DNA of 64,000 nt from Verrucomicrobiota bacterium (GTDB lineage Bacteria; Verrucomicrobiota; Verrucomicrobiia; CAIQCK01). A program made the position numbers and the translations under genes. How positions within the stretch are numbered: position 1 is the first letter of the stretch; each line of letters opens with the position of its first letter. Of the stretch, positions 53,301 to 61,579 are shown piece by piece. The notes under the pieces are model-generated. The model was given only the letters and a program-made list of their open reading frames with translations, searched no databases and was not told the DNA's origin. Location: positions 18,915-82,914 of the forward strand of contig JAPLTX010000045.1 of NCBI GenBank assembly GCA_026397915.1, given 5' to 3'.

Positions 53301-54561
53301 CCACACGAACGGTCCGCCGCCGCGCGTTACAGACCTGCAAACAAAACCCGTCTCCGACATGGAGGTGGCTTTGTCGTGGAAGCTCGGCACGGAGCCGGCC
53401 GGCACCGTGAGCCAATACAAGATTTACCGCGGCACCACGGAGACGTTCCAGCCGGCGTTGGCCAATCTGGTTGCCCGGGCACCCGCGGAATCGTGGCTCG
53501 ATCGTCCGCAACTTAACTTCGGCGGCTGGATTCACAACCGGCTGGAACCTCAGACCACCTACTACTACCGCGTGGCGGCCGCGGATCGTTGGAACAACGA
53601 AGGCCCGCCGTCGCCCGCCGTCGTCGTTACGACGCTTTCCTCCGCCGTCAAGAACGCCCGCCCGCTGCCGGTGGAAGGCTTGGCGGCCGTGCATGTCAGC
53701 GAGGTCGCACCGCACAATTACATCAATCTGATCTTCCGCTCGAATTGCGAGTCCGACATCGTTCGCTACGAAGTCCATCGCTCCAGCCGGTCCGACTTCA
53801 GTCCCAACGACTCGAATCAGATTGGCACGGTGGATCCCTCCGCCATCGTTCGCGCGGGAAAAGGTTATGGGGAATCGCGGTCGGATCAGCGCATGGGCGA
53901 CTACGATCATCTCATGTATCAAGACTTCGCGGTGCAGCCGAACGCCGCGTATTACTACCGGGTCTGCGCCATGGACCGTGCCGGCCAGAAAGGCCCGTGC
54001 TCCAACGAGGCCGAAGGCCGGACGGGGCCAACCGTCACGGCAGCCGAGGCCGAGGCCAACCGCGTCCTTGCGCCCAATCTCGGCCCGGAAAAAGCCATTG
54101 ACGGCGACCTAGCATCAACAGGTTGGGCCTCGGCGCCATTCGGCGGCGGAACGAAGGAACGGCCGCAGACGGCGTGGCTCAGCGTGGTGTTCCCGCGAAA
54201 AATCGCTTTCAGCGGATTGAAGCTTGTTTACGGGCCGGGTTCCGTGCCGCTGCCGAAGGGCTGCCACCTCGACCGCTTCGACGATGGCGCGTGGAAGCCG
54301 ATCAGTCAACGGCGCGATCCAAAAACGTCGGCGGCCACGCTGCGGTTTACGCGCGTGGTTGAAATCGAGGCGATTCGGCTGCTCTTCCGCCCCAATGACC
54401 TGCCGCGAAGCAATGACCCGAAACAGGACGGGATCGTCCGAATCGCTGAATTGCTCCTACAGATGCCCGACGGCAGCGAGCGCACGGTGGCCTCTCTTTT
54501 TCCGACAACAACCGCTCTGCCGGAAACTCGTCCCGTCGAACGACACCAAGCCAACAAGTAA
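50308..54561 (+). CDS. giant exported GH38-like alpha-mannosidase family protein with Fn3 and discoidin-like domains
   Basis: A 1417-residue protein. The signal region (about 1-32) precedes a small beta domain, then a GH38 N-terminal domain (about 135-420), a mid-domain and a C-terminal beta domain (about 600-1000). Two Fn3-like domains (about 1010-1130 and 1135-1250, each with a YYYRV strand) and an F5/8C-like domain (about 1260-1410, EKAIDGDLASTGWAS) follow. The nucleophile Asp265 (LLNDVVGVTW) is present, but the zinc motif HxD reads YSHGGVG (Gly147 for Asp). Activity may thus be changed or lost. It probably binds glycan through its tail. ATG 50308 follows GGAAGGAAAAG. Confidence 0.8.
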   Translation: MSLQTCYSLSPAFVAVALAVGLSGTMEPVAEATLRISDIEPTVFFASDGPGPALVQTGRLKLQNDGPPVEGRVRVLMKDMPARVEELGPIGSGAVTKQIRIPDIVQPTLLAVEVLDSRTAERLAVREILWQPQRKWKLYRVFYSHGGVGFGNYPHRIRQDARHATLERALQNCRLTDGWSEDAKFRYVIESSETITSFINSYPVADVAELARRLRERQMELAALQNCDSTELLGHESLARLFYLSNRHLRDLWGVPASRTALLNDVVGVTWPMATFCHAANVPYLFHGHNSCAACMQPADAQPVFRWQAPGGNPSTVLVRSCTYGGDGGDRLNEVNEAEVERVTRQFASQGWPYETILLQNGGDYEFTSAEQLKKIAVWNQKWAYPRVVCATMEMFFDAISAAAGPQAIKTFTGDANNQWADEPYARLLGQARRLGETIPTAEKLSTIAATLTPGGYPWLDIYRAYHQLLLYHEHGGGSACGGKGIHRSAAQHYETELEEHHEIVRDAQRFSDRALDAATDRLTGSIATDAEQTLIVFNPMTRPRTDVVRFASAALNEPFRLVDAVTSREVPFQRMPDGELLFVAPDVPSMGYKAFRIMPSAAADTSTGGRSSAAEPPLMLENQFYRIRFDPRSGGISSILDKQFDMELVDQTAPHKLGEYLYEQFATPSFEEGSTWHRPESSRFQCVTGPVAQTMTAEVKAAGARRLTQRVTIYADVKRIDFAMFLDKAPSGRRLTDYATAMGKESVYVALPLKVPDFQIHHELPGAVIEPIRQQFIGSCTAFYAVRHFSDLANNRFGVTVSSIEAPLIEYGRPRSSPMKWRQEGEFESRLVYPSTSWVYLYLMNNMFDTSVRIDQRGPHEFRYSIRSHQGDWRRGEADQFGWDVHNPLLARLVSGKRPGRLPGDAHSFLSIDKPNVVCTTLKPAEANGAGFILRLVETLGVATTAAVAAPFCGPISSVCETSLVEDDLPVPLRLDAEGRIRVSLDPFGVKTLRILCHTNGPPPRVTDLQTKPVSDMEVALSWKLGTEPAGTVSQYKIYRGTTETFQPALANLVARAPAESWLDRPQLNFGGWIHNRLEPQTTYYYRVAAADRWNNEGPPSPAVVVTTLSSAVKNARPLPVEGLAAVHVSEVAPHNYINLIFRSNCESDIVRYEVHRSSRSDFSPNDSNQIGTVDPSAIVRAGKGYGESRSDQRMGDYDHLMYQDFAVQPNAAYYYRVCAMDRAGQKGPCSNEAEGRTGPTVTAAEAEANRVLAPNLGPEKAIDGDLASTGWASAPFGGGTKERPQTAWLSVVFPRKIAFSGLKLVYGPGSVPLPKGCHLDRFDDGAWKPISQRRDPKTSAATLRFTRVVEIEAIRLLFRPNDLPRSNDPKQDGIVRIAELLLQMPDGSERTVASLFPTTTALPETRPVERHQANK

Positions 54562-54607
54562 AACTCGGCGGCGGCACGAGCCTCCTTCCAACAAATCAGA
54601 CGATTGA

Positions 54608-55741
54608 ATGAAGACCAATCTCCCCAACTGGCGCGAAATGATCCTGGCCGTCTTTCGCGGTGAAACCCCGCCGCGGGTGATCTGGCAGCCGCGCCTCGAA
54701 TATTGGTTCCACGTTCATAAGGCCGAAGGCACGCTGCCCCAACGCTACCGGGACGCGACGTTGCTGGACCTCTACGACGATCTCGGATGCTCTGTCCGCT
54801 ATTTCGTCGAACCGTTGCGCGTGGCTTACGAGAAGGTCAAGGTCTTGGAGGAGCGGACCGGAGACAAACTCGTGCGCACGTGGCGCACGCCGCTGGGGGA
54901 CTTGCGCGAAGTGCTGCACTACAACTGGTATGGTATTTCCTCGATGGTCGTGGAACACAGGGTCAAGATGCCGGAGGATCTTCGCGTGCTGGAATACATC
55001 CGTGAGGACGCGACCTATACGTTTGACTTCGAGCACTACGCGGCCTCCGTCGCGCGCGTCGGCGCGCGTGGCGTTCCCCAGTTCTACTTCCAACGCTCGC
55101 CCCTGCAGTCGCTGATCATCGAGGACATGGGCCTTGAAACCACCGTCTATGCGATGGCCGACCGCCGCGACCTGATTGAGCATTACATCGAGGCCGCGAC
55201 GCGAGCCGACGATCGGATGTATCAGGTGCTCCTTTCCTCTCCCGTGCCGATCTTCAACCTCGGCGAGAACATTGACGCCAGCCTCAACTCGCCGGACGAC
55301 CTCGAACGCTACCATCTGCCGTATTACCGCCGGCGCACAGCGCAGATCAAAGACGCCGGGAAGTTCTGCCACATCCACATGGACGGCTCACTGAAGGGCA
55401 TTCTCCATTGCATTCGCCAGGCCCACTGGCACGGCATCGAATCGCCCACGCCAGTCCCCCAAGGCGACGTGGAACTGGAGGAACTGAAGGCGGCGATGGG
55501 CGATCTGGTGCTGCTGGACGGCATCCCAGCCATTTACTTCATGCCCAACTACTCGGACAACGACGCATTCGAATGCGCCAGGAAAATCATTCGCCTATTC
55601 CACCCGCACTTGGTCCTCGGCATCTCCGGGTCGCTGCCGCCGGAAGGTGATATCGAGAGAGTCAGACTGGTCAGCCGGTTGATCGAGGAGGAGGCGGTGG
55701 CCGCTGCAACGGAAGCAAATCGCAGCGCAGCCCACCACTGA
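54608..55741 (+). CDS. uroporphyrinogen decarboxylase (URO-D/MtaA)-like protein
   Basis: A 377-residue cytosolic TIM-barrel protein of the URO-D superfamily, without signal peptide. Features include NLGENIDASLNSPDDLERY, KFCHIHMDGSL (a possible Cys/His metal site near residue 255) and LVLGISGSLPPEGDIERV at the C-terminus. True haem-pathway HemE has other signatures, so this is more likely one of the URO-D-like proteins related to corrinoid methyltransferases. It heads a URO-D-SDR-UxuA set, and similar proteins occur in sugar-catabolism regions. Its reaction is unknown. Confidence 0.75.
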   Translation: MKTNLPNWREMILAVFRGETPPRVIWQPRLEYWFHVHKAEGTLPQRYRDATLLDLYDDLGCSVRYFVEPLRVAYEKVKVLEERTGDKLVRTWRTPLGDLREVLHYNWYGISSMVVEHRVKMPEDLRVLEYIREDATYTFDFEHYAASVARVGARGVPQFYFQRSPLQSLIIEDMGLETTVYAMADRRDLIEHYIEAATRADDRMYQVLLSSPVPIFNLGENIDASLNSPDDLERYHLPYYRRRTAQIKDAGKFCHIHMDGSLKGILHCIRQAHWHGIESPTPVPQGDVELEELKAAMGDLVLLDGIPAIYFMPNYSDNDAFECARKIIRLFHPHLVLGISGSLPPEGDIERVRLVSRLIEEEAVAAATEANRSAAHH

Positions 55742-55768
55742 AAGTTCTTTTACCCCGGAGAGACAACT

Positions 55769-56521
55769 ATGCATAAACTTGACGGACAAGTGGCCATCGT
55801 GACGGGCGCGGCGCGCGGCATTGGAAGAGGCATTGCGCTGGTGCTCGCGGAGCAGGGCGCGGATGTTGTGGTGAATGACCTTTCCGTGGGAACGCAGCCG
55901 CAGGAAGTCGTGGCATTAATCACCGGGCTGGGCCGGCGCGCGCTGGCGGTGAAGGCCGACGTCAGCATGGTTGCTGATGTGGAGCGGCTGTTTCAGGCGA
56001 CGCTGGAACATTTTGGCCGACTCGACATCCTCGTCAACAATGCCGGCACGTCACAGGCCAAGGACATCTTTCAGATCGAGACTGCCGACTGGGAGCGACT
56101 TATCCGCACCAATCTCACCAGTTGTTTCCTCTGCTCGCAGGCCGCCATGCGGATCATGGCGCGCCAGAAATCCGGCCGCATCGTCAACATCAGCTCCGTG
56201 GTCGGCCATCAAGGCGCGTTGTTTGGCCACGTGCATTACGCTGCCACCAAGAGCGGGATGCTCGGCATGACCCGCACGCTGGCCCGCACCGGCGCGCCGC
56301 TGGGCATTACCGTCAACGCCGTCGCGCCGGGCTGCATTGAGACAGAATTGCTGCACGAGACGCTCAGCGAGAAAGGCGTCGAGGAGATGCGCGGCAAGAT
56401 TCCCCTCGGCCTCGGCACGCCACGCGATGTCGGCCTGGCGGTTGCGTTCCTCTGCAGCGAGGGCGGACGCTACATCACCGGCGCGACCCTCGACGTCAAC
56501 GGCGGCTTGTATATGCGATGA
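55769..56521 (+). CDS. short-chain dehydrogenase/reductase (FabG-like)
   Basis: A 250-residue classical SDR: cofactor motif TGAARGIGRG (about 12-21), NNAG (about 91-94), catalytic Ser in VNISSVVG (about 142), Tyr-x3-Lys in YAATKSG (about 155-159), and the tail GATLDVNGGLYMR. It reduces or oxidises a carbonyl/alcohol with NAD(P). GGAGAG precedes ATG 55769. Its stop overlaps the mannonate dehydratase start by 4 bp, so it probably supplies or uses D-mannonate-related intermediates, for example at fructuronate/mannonate level. That role is inference. Confidence 0.93.
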   Translation: MHKLDGQVAIVTGAARGIGRGIALVLAEQGADVVVNDLSVGTQPQEVVALITGLGRRALAVKADVSMVADVERLFQATLEHFGRLDILVNNAGTSQAKDIFQIETADWERLIRTNLTSCFLCSQAAMRIMARQKSGRIVNISSVVGHQGALFGHVHYAATKSGMLGMTRTLARTGAPLGITVNAVAPGCIETELLHETLSEKGVEEMRGKIPLGLGTPRDVGLAVAFLCSEGGRYITGATLDVNGGLYMR

Positions 56522-57570
56522 AACTCGGCCTCGGTTTCCATCGCGACCGCATCAGCCGCGACAACTTCCGTTTCGCGCGCCAAGCGGGCTGCACGCACGT
56601 TGTCGTTCATCTGGTCGAGCGCATCCGCGAAGGACTCCCACAGAGTGCCGATGAGTTCTGCTTCGGCACGACGCGGGCGCGCGGTGTCGTGTGGAGCTTC
56701 GAGGAACTGGCAGCCGTCAAGAAACTGGCCAACGACGAGGGCCTGGAGCTAGAAGCGATCGAGAACATTGACCCTTCGTTCTGGTCCGACATCCTGCTCG
56801 ATGGCCCACGTAAGCAACAACAGCTCGAATCCCTGAAAGGTCTGCTTCGCAGCATGGGCCGACTGCGGATTCCGATCCTCGGCTACAATTTCAGCCTCGC
56901 CGGCGTGTGGGGCCGAGTGCATGGCCCATTTGCGCGTGGTGGAGCGATGGTGCCGGCGTTTCAGCCAAATCATTTGCTTCAAGACCAGCCGCTTCCGCGC
57001 GGCCAACTCAATAACATTGTCTATGACGCCAACGCGCCGCTCGGTTCCATCGCCAGCGTATCTCGCGAGGAGCTTTGGCAGCGGCTGGCCGGTTTCCTGA
57101 AGGAACTCGTGCCGGTGGCCGAAGCGGAGGGTGTCCGGCTCGCGGCGCATCCCGACGATCCACCGTTGCCTACACTCCGACAAACGCCGCGGCTCCTGCA
57201 TCAGCCACAACAATTCGAGCGGCTGCTGAGTCTGGTTCCGAGTCCAGCCAACGCGCTGGAGTTCTGCGCGGGCACAATCCAAGAGATGGCCGGAGCCGAT
57301 GTCTGCGAGGTGGCGGACCATTACAGTCGGCAGTGCGCCATCGCCTACGTGCATTGCCGGAACGTCATCGGCAAGGTTCCTGACTATCGGGAGACATTCA
57401 TTGACGAAGGCGACGTGGATGCGCCTCGCCTGCTACGCATCCTGCATCGCAACGGCTTCGATGGCGTCGTCATTCCTGATCACGCGCCGCAGATGACCTG
57501 CAACGCGCCGTGGCACGCCGGCATGGCCCACGCCTTGGGCTATCTGCAAGCGGTCTTGAAGAATCTCTGA
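56518..57570 (+). CDS. uxuA: mannonate dehydratase (UxuA-like)
   Basis: A 350-residue TIM-barrel enzyme that dehydrates D-mannonate to 2-keto-3-deoxy-D-gluconate. Hallmarks are RLAAHPDDPP (about 208-217), EFCAGTIQEM (in place of the usual LCTGS), IAYVHCRNV, the Asp-bearing DEGDVDAPRLLR and VIPDHAPQM, which supply the metal-binding His/Asp/Cys set. Length is slightly short against E. coli UxuA. It overlaps the SDR gene by 4 bp and is the last gene of the plus-strand run. KDG kinase and aldolase are not in the window. Confidence 0.88.
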   Translation: MKLGLGFHRDRISRDNFRFARQAGCTHVVVHLVERIREGLPQSADEFCFGTTRARGVVWSFEELAAVKKLANDEGLELEAIENIDPSFWSDILLDGPRKQQQLESLKGLLRSMGRLRIPILGYNFSLAGVWGRVHGPFARGGAMVPAFQPNHLLQDQPLPRGQLNNIVYDANAPLGSIASVSREELWQRLAGFLKELVPVAEAEGVRLAAHPDDPPLPTLRQTPRLLHQPQQFERLLSLVPSPANALEFCAGTIQEMAGADVCEVADHYSRQCAIAYVHCRNVIGKVPDYRETFIDEGDVDAPRLLRILHRNGFDGVVIPDHAPQMTCNAPWHAGMAHALGYLQAVLKNL

Positions 57571-57585
57571 CCGCAATTGAGAGAA

Positions 57586-58323
57586 CTACTTCGCCTTGGG
57601 AATCCTCGCCTTGTTCTTGGGCCAGTCGGGATTCGACAACGCCTCCCAGACGCGGAAGTGACGCACACTACCTTCCACGCCAGCGACGAACATGATGCAG
57701 CGCTTCTCGCGGCCGATGCGCGGATGAGTGCCGACCACACTCTTGCCGTTGAGCGTCACCACCATCTCGTCTCCTTTGATCTCCACCACCACCGTCTGCC
57801 ATTCGCCCAACTTTACCGGCACGGCAGCAGCACCAAGCAGCACTGGTTTGGTCCGGCCCGTCGCGGGATTGTCGTCGTCAGCCTGCGCCCGCAGCCCGGT
57901 CGGGCTGATGACAGCGGTGGCGACGTAATCCTTCACGTCGGTCGCGCGCACCTGCATGTAGCGATTCTTGCGGCCACCCAGCGGCACGTCGTGCAGCCGC
58001 AACTCGCATTGGATGACCACGTCCTTGAAGACGAGTCCATAGCAGGCCGTGGCAGGGTGGTTGCTCTCCACGATCTCGACTCCCTTGAAGACTCCGTTCA
58101 CAACCTCCCACCGTCCACCCTTGGTCGAAACATTGAACCGCCAGCCGCTGTAGCCGCTCGCGAAGCCGGGATGTTTCACCGGCGTGATGGATTTCACAAA
58201 ATCTTCGCTGACGAGCAGCTTGCCCCGCTGTGTCATCAGCGTCTTGGGCAACGGGTCCGCGCCGATTGCGCTGAAAGCGAACACCGCGAGGATGGTTTGT
58301 ATGGTGACAAGATGAAGTTTCAT
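57586..58323 (-). CDS. exported DUF1080/3-keto-disaccharide hydrolase-type protein
   Basis: A 245-residue protein with a signal peptide (about 1-22) and a concanavalin-like beta-sandwich. Family traits are LLVSEDFVK, WEVVNGVFKG, HPATACYGLVFKDVVI and KLGEWQTVVVEIKGDEMVVTLNGKSVVG, then a final FRVWEA. DUF1080 proteins bind or cleave glycosides, and some hydrolyse 3-keto-glycosides formed by Gfo/Idh enzymes, which fits the two such genes nearby. It is convergent with uxuA (15-bp gap) and divergent in direction from the main sugar run. Confidence 0.8.
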   Translation of the reverse strand: MKLHLVTIQTILAVFAFSAIGADPLPKTLMTQRGKLLVSEDFVKSITPVKHPGFASGYSGWRFNVSTKGGRWEVVNGVFKGVEIVESNHPATACYGLVFKDVVIQCELRLHDVPLGGRKNRYMQVRATDVKDYVATAVISPTGLRAQADDDNPATGRTKPVLLGAAAVPVKLGEWQTVVVEIKGDEMVVTLNGKSVVGTHPRIGREKRCIMFVAGVEGSVRHFRVWEALSNPDWPKNKARIPKAK

Positions 58324-58357
58324 GGTGTTTCGATTGGTTCTGGATGAAAAGACTCGG

Positions 58358-61300
58358 TCAAACAGTCACAACGTCACCGCTGCTCAGGAAGAACAACAGC
58401 TTCTCCGCGACACGCTGGCCGGTGATCGCCTTGAGCGCGTCCGCGTAGGCCGCGAGTTGGGGGGCGTAGAGCGTCGGGTCCGGCTTCGCGTCGGTTTTGT
58501 AGTCCACCACGATCAACTGCTCCCCTTCCCTGAAGAGCAAGTCAATGTAGCCTTCCATCAAACCGTCCGGCGATTGCCAGACAACCGGCATCTCGCGATG
58601 GCACTCGTCCGCTGCAAGGACACGCTTCATCAACTTATGCGTCAGCGCGGCGCGGATGAACTTCTCCCCAGCTGGAAACAGTTTTACCGCCGCCTCGACG
58701 TCGCGCAGGTCGCATCGCGCCAGCGCCTCGTGAACGCCGCAGCCGATCTCCAAGCCGCCGCCCGCTGCGATCTCCGACGTGCTATCGTGGAGAAACTCCT
58801 TCTCGCCGAGTTCGTGTGGCGTCAGTTTCTTCACGCCGGCGAACAGCGCTTCCTTGTCCCGCTCGCGCCCTGCCACCCATGCGGCGCGCTCCGCGAGCAG
58901 CTTCTCCAGCGGCGCACGGTTGCGCTCATCGGGCTGTCCAAGTTCCACGCGAACGGGCCGGATCTTGGATGCATCCCGCTTGATGTCGGCGATGTTGACG
59001 CGCTCCACGTCCGCCGCCGTCTTTGGGTCGAAAGCGCTTCGCAAAACCTTCGCATACTCCCCGCGCTCGCTGAACCATGGCAACACCAGCCAGTCGCGCG
59101 CCCGCGTGCACGCCACGTAAAGCAGCCGCCGCTCCTCGGCGTCGCCACGCGCCTGCTCTTCGTCACGTGCTGCATCGAAGCCCAGCGTCTGCCATTCTTT
59201 CAGCTTCGCTTCGGGCAAGCGGGTCATAGGCGACACCAGCAACCGCTCTCGCGCTCCGGCGGAGGTGCGGACCATGTCGCCCAGCACCACTGCGCCCCAT
59301 TCCAGGCCTTTCGCCTTGTGAACCGTCAGGATTGAAACCGCGCCCTCCTCGTTCTTGCCGAACTCCGCCGTCGGCGATTGCCCTTCGCCCGCGCGTTCAA
59401 TGGCCACATCGCGCAGATACCGCGCCAGGCCGCGCAAACTCATTCCCTCCAACGCCTGCACCGCCCGCGCGGTGTCCACCAGCTTGTAGAGATTGGCCAC
59501 GCGCTGCTCGCCCTGCGGTTGCAACAGAAACCGCTCCGGAATCTTCAGCCGCGCGTAGCATCGCTCCAGAAATGCCGCATAGCTGTAGCGGTTCCGCTCG
59601 CCGTGCAGTTCGCGCAGCAACTGGAACGCCGTGGCGATGGTGCTGTCGTCACCATTTCGACTCCTCGCGTCGTCGCCTGCGTCCGCCAGATAATCCAGCG
59701 GCCGGTCCTGCACGCGCCGCCACTGCACCAGATCGTCGTCGCTGACACCGAACAGCGGCGAGCGCAGCACGCTGACCAGCTCAATCTTGTTAGCGGGGTT
59801 GTCCAAGGCCAGCAGCAGCGCGCAAACCATCCGCACCTCGGCGCGATGGTAGTAATCCTTACCGCCTTCGACTTGGAATGGGATGTCGTGGGCCTCGAAC
59901 ACGCGCTCGTAGATGTCGAGCGCCGTGTAGTTGCGCAGCAACACGGCGCAGTCCGACCAAAGCGGCGCGCGGCGCTGCAACTTGCCCACCTCGTCCTTGA
60001 AAGTTACCTCGCGCTGCGGGTTCTTGTGCAAATGCCAGAGGAGTTGGGCAACGCCGCTCGCTTCTGCGCGCCGGAGAGCGCCGACGTTCGGCTTCTCGCC
60101 AAGTTGAGCCACCGTTTCGTTGTCAGGCTCCAGCACCACCACACGCGGTTCCGTCGCGCGCCGGCTCGACAGCGATTGGAGCGCGACGTATTTCGGTTGG
60201 AACTTACCGCCGCTTTCCGGCGGCTGGATCAGCCGCTCAAACACGCCGTTGACCCAATCCACCAGCGGCGACGCAGTGCGGAAACTCGTCGTGATGCGTT
60301 CAAGCCGGCCTTGCCGTTGCAGCGCGGCCTTCGCCTCCTCATACATCTCGATGTCCGCGCGCCGGAATCGGTAGATGCTCTGTTTCGGGTCGCCGACGAT
60401 GAACAGCTTGCCCGGCGCGAGCTTCACGTCGCGCCACTCCGCCGCCCTCGGCGCGCGCTCAGCGAGGAAAAACACAATCTCGACCTGCACCGGGTCGGTG
60501 TCCTGGAACTCGTCCACCAGCAGCCGCTCGTAGCGTTGCTGGAGCGCTCCACGCACCGTCCTGTCCTTGCGCAGCAAGTCCCGCGCTTTAATCAACAGGT
60601 CCTCGAAGTCGAGCACGCTGCGCCGTCGCTTTTCCTGCTCGTAGGCGTCGGCTGCCCCGCGCAACCAGTTCAACAGTTCGCACACGAACCGCTCGCCTGC
60701 TTCCGATCGCAACTCCAGCAGGCGCGTCATCAACTCGCGCGCGTCCTGGAGCTTCGTCTTCGCGCTCCAATTCTTCGCTGCACCAATTTTCTCGAACGAA
60801 CCGCTCTTTGGCGCTTCCGGCATCCGCGCGAGCAACGCCAATTCGCGCTGCTCTGCGTTGAGATGCAGCCACTCGGCAAGCAACTCCGCGACTTCATTGA
60901 TCCGCTCCAGCATCCCGTCCTCGGGGTCCTTGCAGGACTTGCTGAGCAGGACCAGTTTTTCAGCGATGTGCACAAACTCCGCGGCCAGATCCGCAGCTGG
61001 ACGGCCCGATGGTTTGAACCCGTCCCAATCCAGCCGGTCGCGCATCCGCACCAACAACTCGCCGAATTGACGCAGCATATCGAGCGACACGTCGAGATGA
61101 AGCGCGCGCCACAACACGCCACCCAGCGTCGCCTCCTCGTCGGCACCTCCCACCTGCATCTCAAACCAGCTCTTCCACGCCTGATCGAACAGCATCTCCG
61201 CCTCAAGCGCGTCAGTGACACGAAACGCCGGATCCACGCCCGCCTCCACCGGCCGTTCGTGAAGGATTCCGGCGCAAAAGCTGTGGATAGTGCAGCACTG

Positions 61301-61579
61301 CGCCATCTCCAGTTCCGCCAGCACCCGCGCGTCGAGCTTCGCCTCATCGAGCTTTTCGCGGAGCCGCATCTTGAGTTCGCCGGCTGCCTTTTCCGTGAAC
61401 GTGATCGCCGCGATCTTGCCCAGCGTCTGGCCATCACGCACGAGGTTCAGGATGCGATCAACCATCAACGTCGTCTTGCCGGTGCCGGCCGCCGCTTCCA
61501 CGAAACAGTTGTCGCCGAGCGAATGAACGATCTGTTCGCGCGCCTCGGCGTCGGGCAGCGTGTCGCGCGGTTTACTCAT
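58358..61579 (-). CDS. addA: AddA/UvrD-type helicase-nuclease
   Basis: A 1073-residue enzyme. Superfamily 1 helicase motifs are I AAAGTGKT (about 29-36), Ia TFTEKAAGELK, II VDEFQDTDP, III GDPKQSIYRFRRAD, V TVHKAKGLEW and VI LLYVACTRARDW. A C-terminal RecB-like nuclease has GYIDLLF and VVDYKTDAKPD. With AddB it processes double-strand breaks and loads RecA. The start is ATG 61579, overlapping the addB stop by 8 bp. A longer frame of 16 codons is unlikely. It is the downstream gene of the addB-addA pair. Confidence 0.93.
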   Translation of the reverse strand: MSKPRDTLPDAEAREQIVHSLGDNCFVEAAAGTGKTTLMVDRILNLVRDGQTLGKIAAITFTEKAAGELKMRLREKLDEAKLDARVLAELEMAQCCTIHSFCAGILHERPVEAGVDPAFRVTDALEAEMLFDQAWKSWFEMQVGGADEEATLGGVLWRALHLDVSLDMLRQFGELLVRMRDRLDWDGFKPSGRPAADLAAEFVHIAEKLVLLSKSCKDPEDGMLERINEVAELLAEWLHLNAEQRELALLARMPEAPKSGSFEKIGAAKNWSAKTKLQDARELMTRLLELRSEAGERFVCELLNWLRGAADAYEQEKRRRSVLDFEDLLIKARDLLRKDRTVRGALQQRYERLLVDEFQDTDPVQVEIVFFLAERAPRAAEWRDVKLAPGKLFIVGDPKQSIYRFRRADIEMYEEAKAALQRQGRLERITTSFRTASPLVDWVNGVFERLIQPPESGGKFQPKYVALQSLSSRRATEPRVVVLEPDNETVAQLGEKPNVGALRRAEASGVAQLLWHLHKNPQREVTFKDEVGKLQRRAPLWSDCAVLLRNYTALDIYERVFEAHDIPFQVEGGKDYYHRAEVRMVCALLLALDNPANKIELVSVLRSPLFGVSDDDLVQWRRVQDRPLDYLADAGDDARSRNGDDSTIATAFQLLRELHGERNRYSYAAFLERCYARLKIPERFLLQPQGEQRVANLYKLVDTARAVQALEGMSLRGLARYLRDVAIERAGEGQSPTAEFGKNEEGAVSILTVHKAKGLEWGAVVLGDMVRTSAGARERLLVSPMTRLPEAKLKEWQTLGFDAARDEEQARGDAEERRLLYVACTRARDWLVLPWFSERGEYAKVLRSAFDPKTAADVERVNIADIKRDASKIRPVRVELGQPDERNRAPLEKLLAERAAWVAGRERDKEALFAGVKKLTPHELGEKEFLHDSTSEIAAGGGLEIGCGVHEALARCDLRDVEAAVKLFPAGEKFIRAALTHKLMKRVLAADECHREMPVVWQSPDGLMEGYIDLLFREGEQLIVVDYKTDAKPDPTLYAPQLAAYADALKAITGQRVAEKLLFFLSSGDVVTV

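Noticed and set aside
54608..55741. HemE of haem synthesis
   Set aside because: No HemE N-terminal signature and no other haem genes; context is sugar metabolism, so I called it URO-D-like only.
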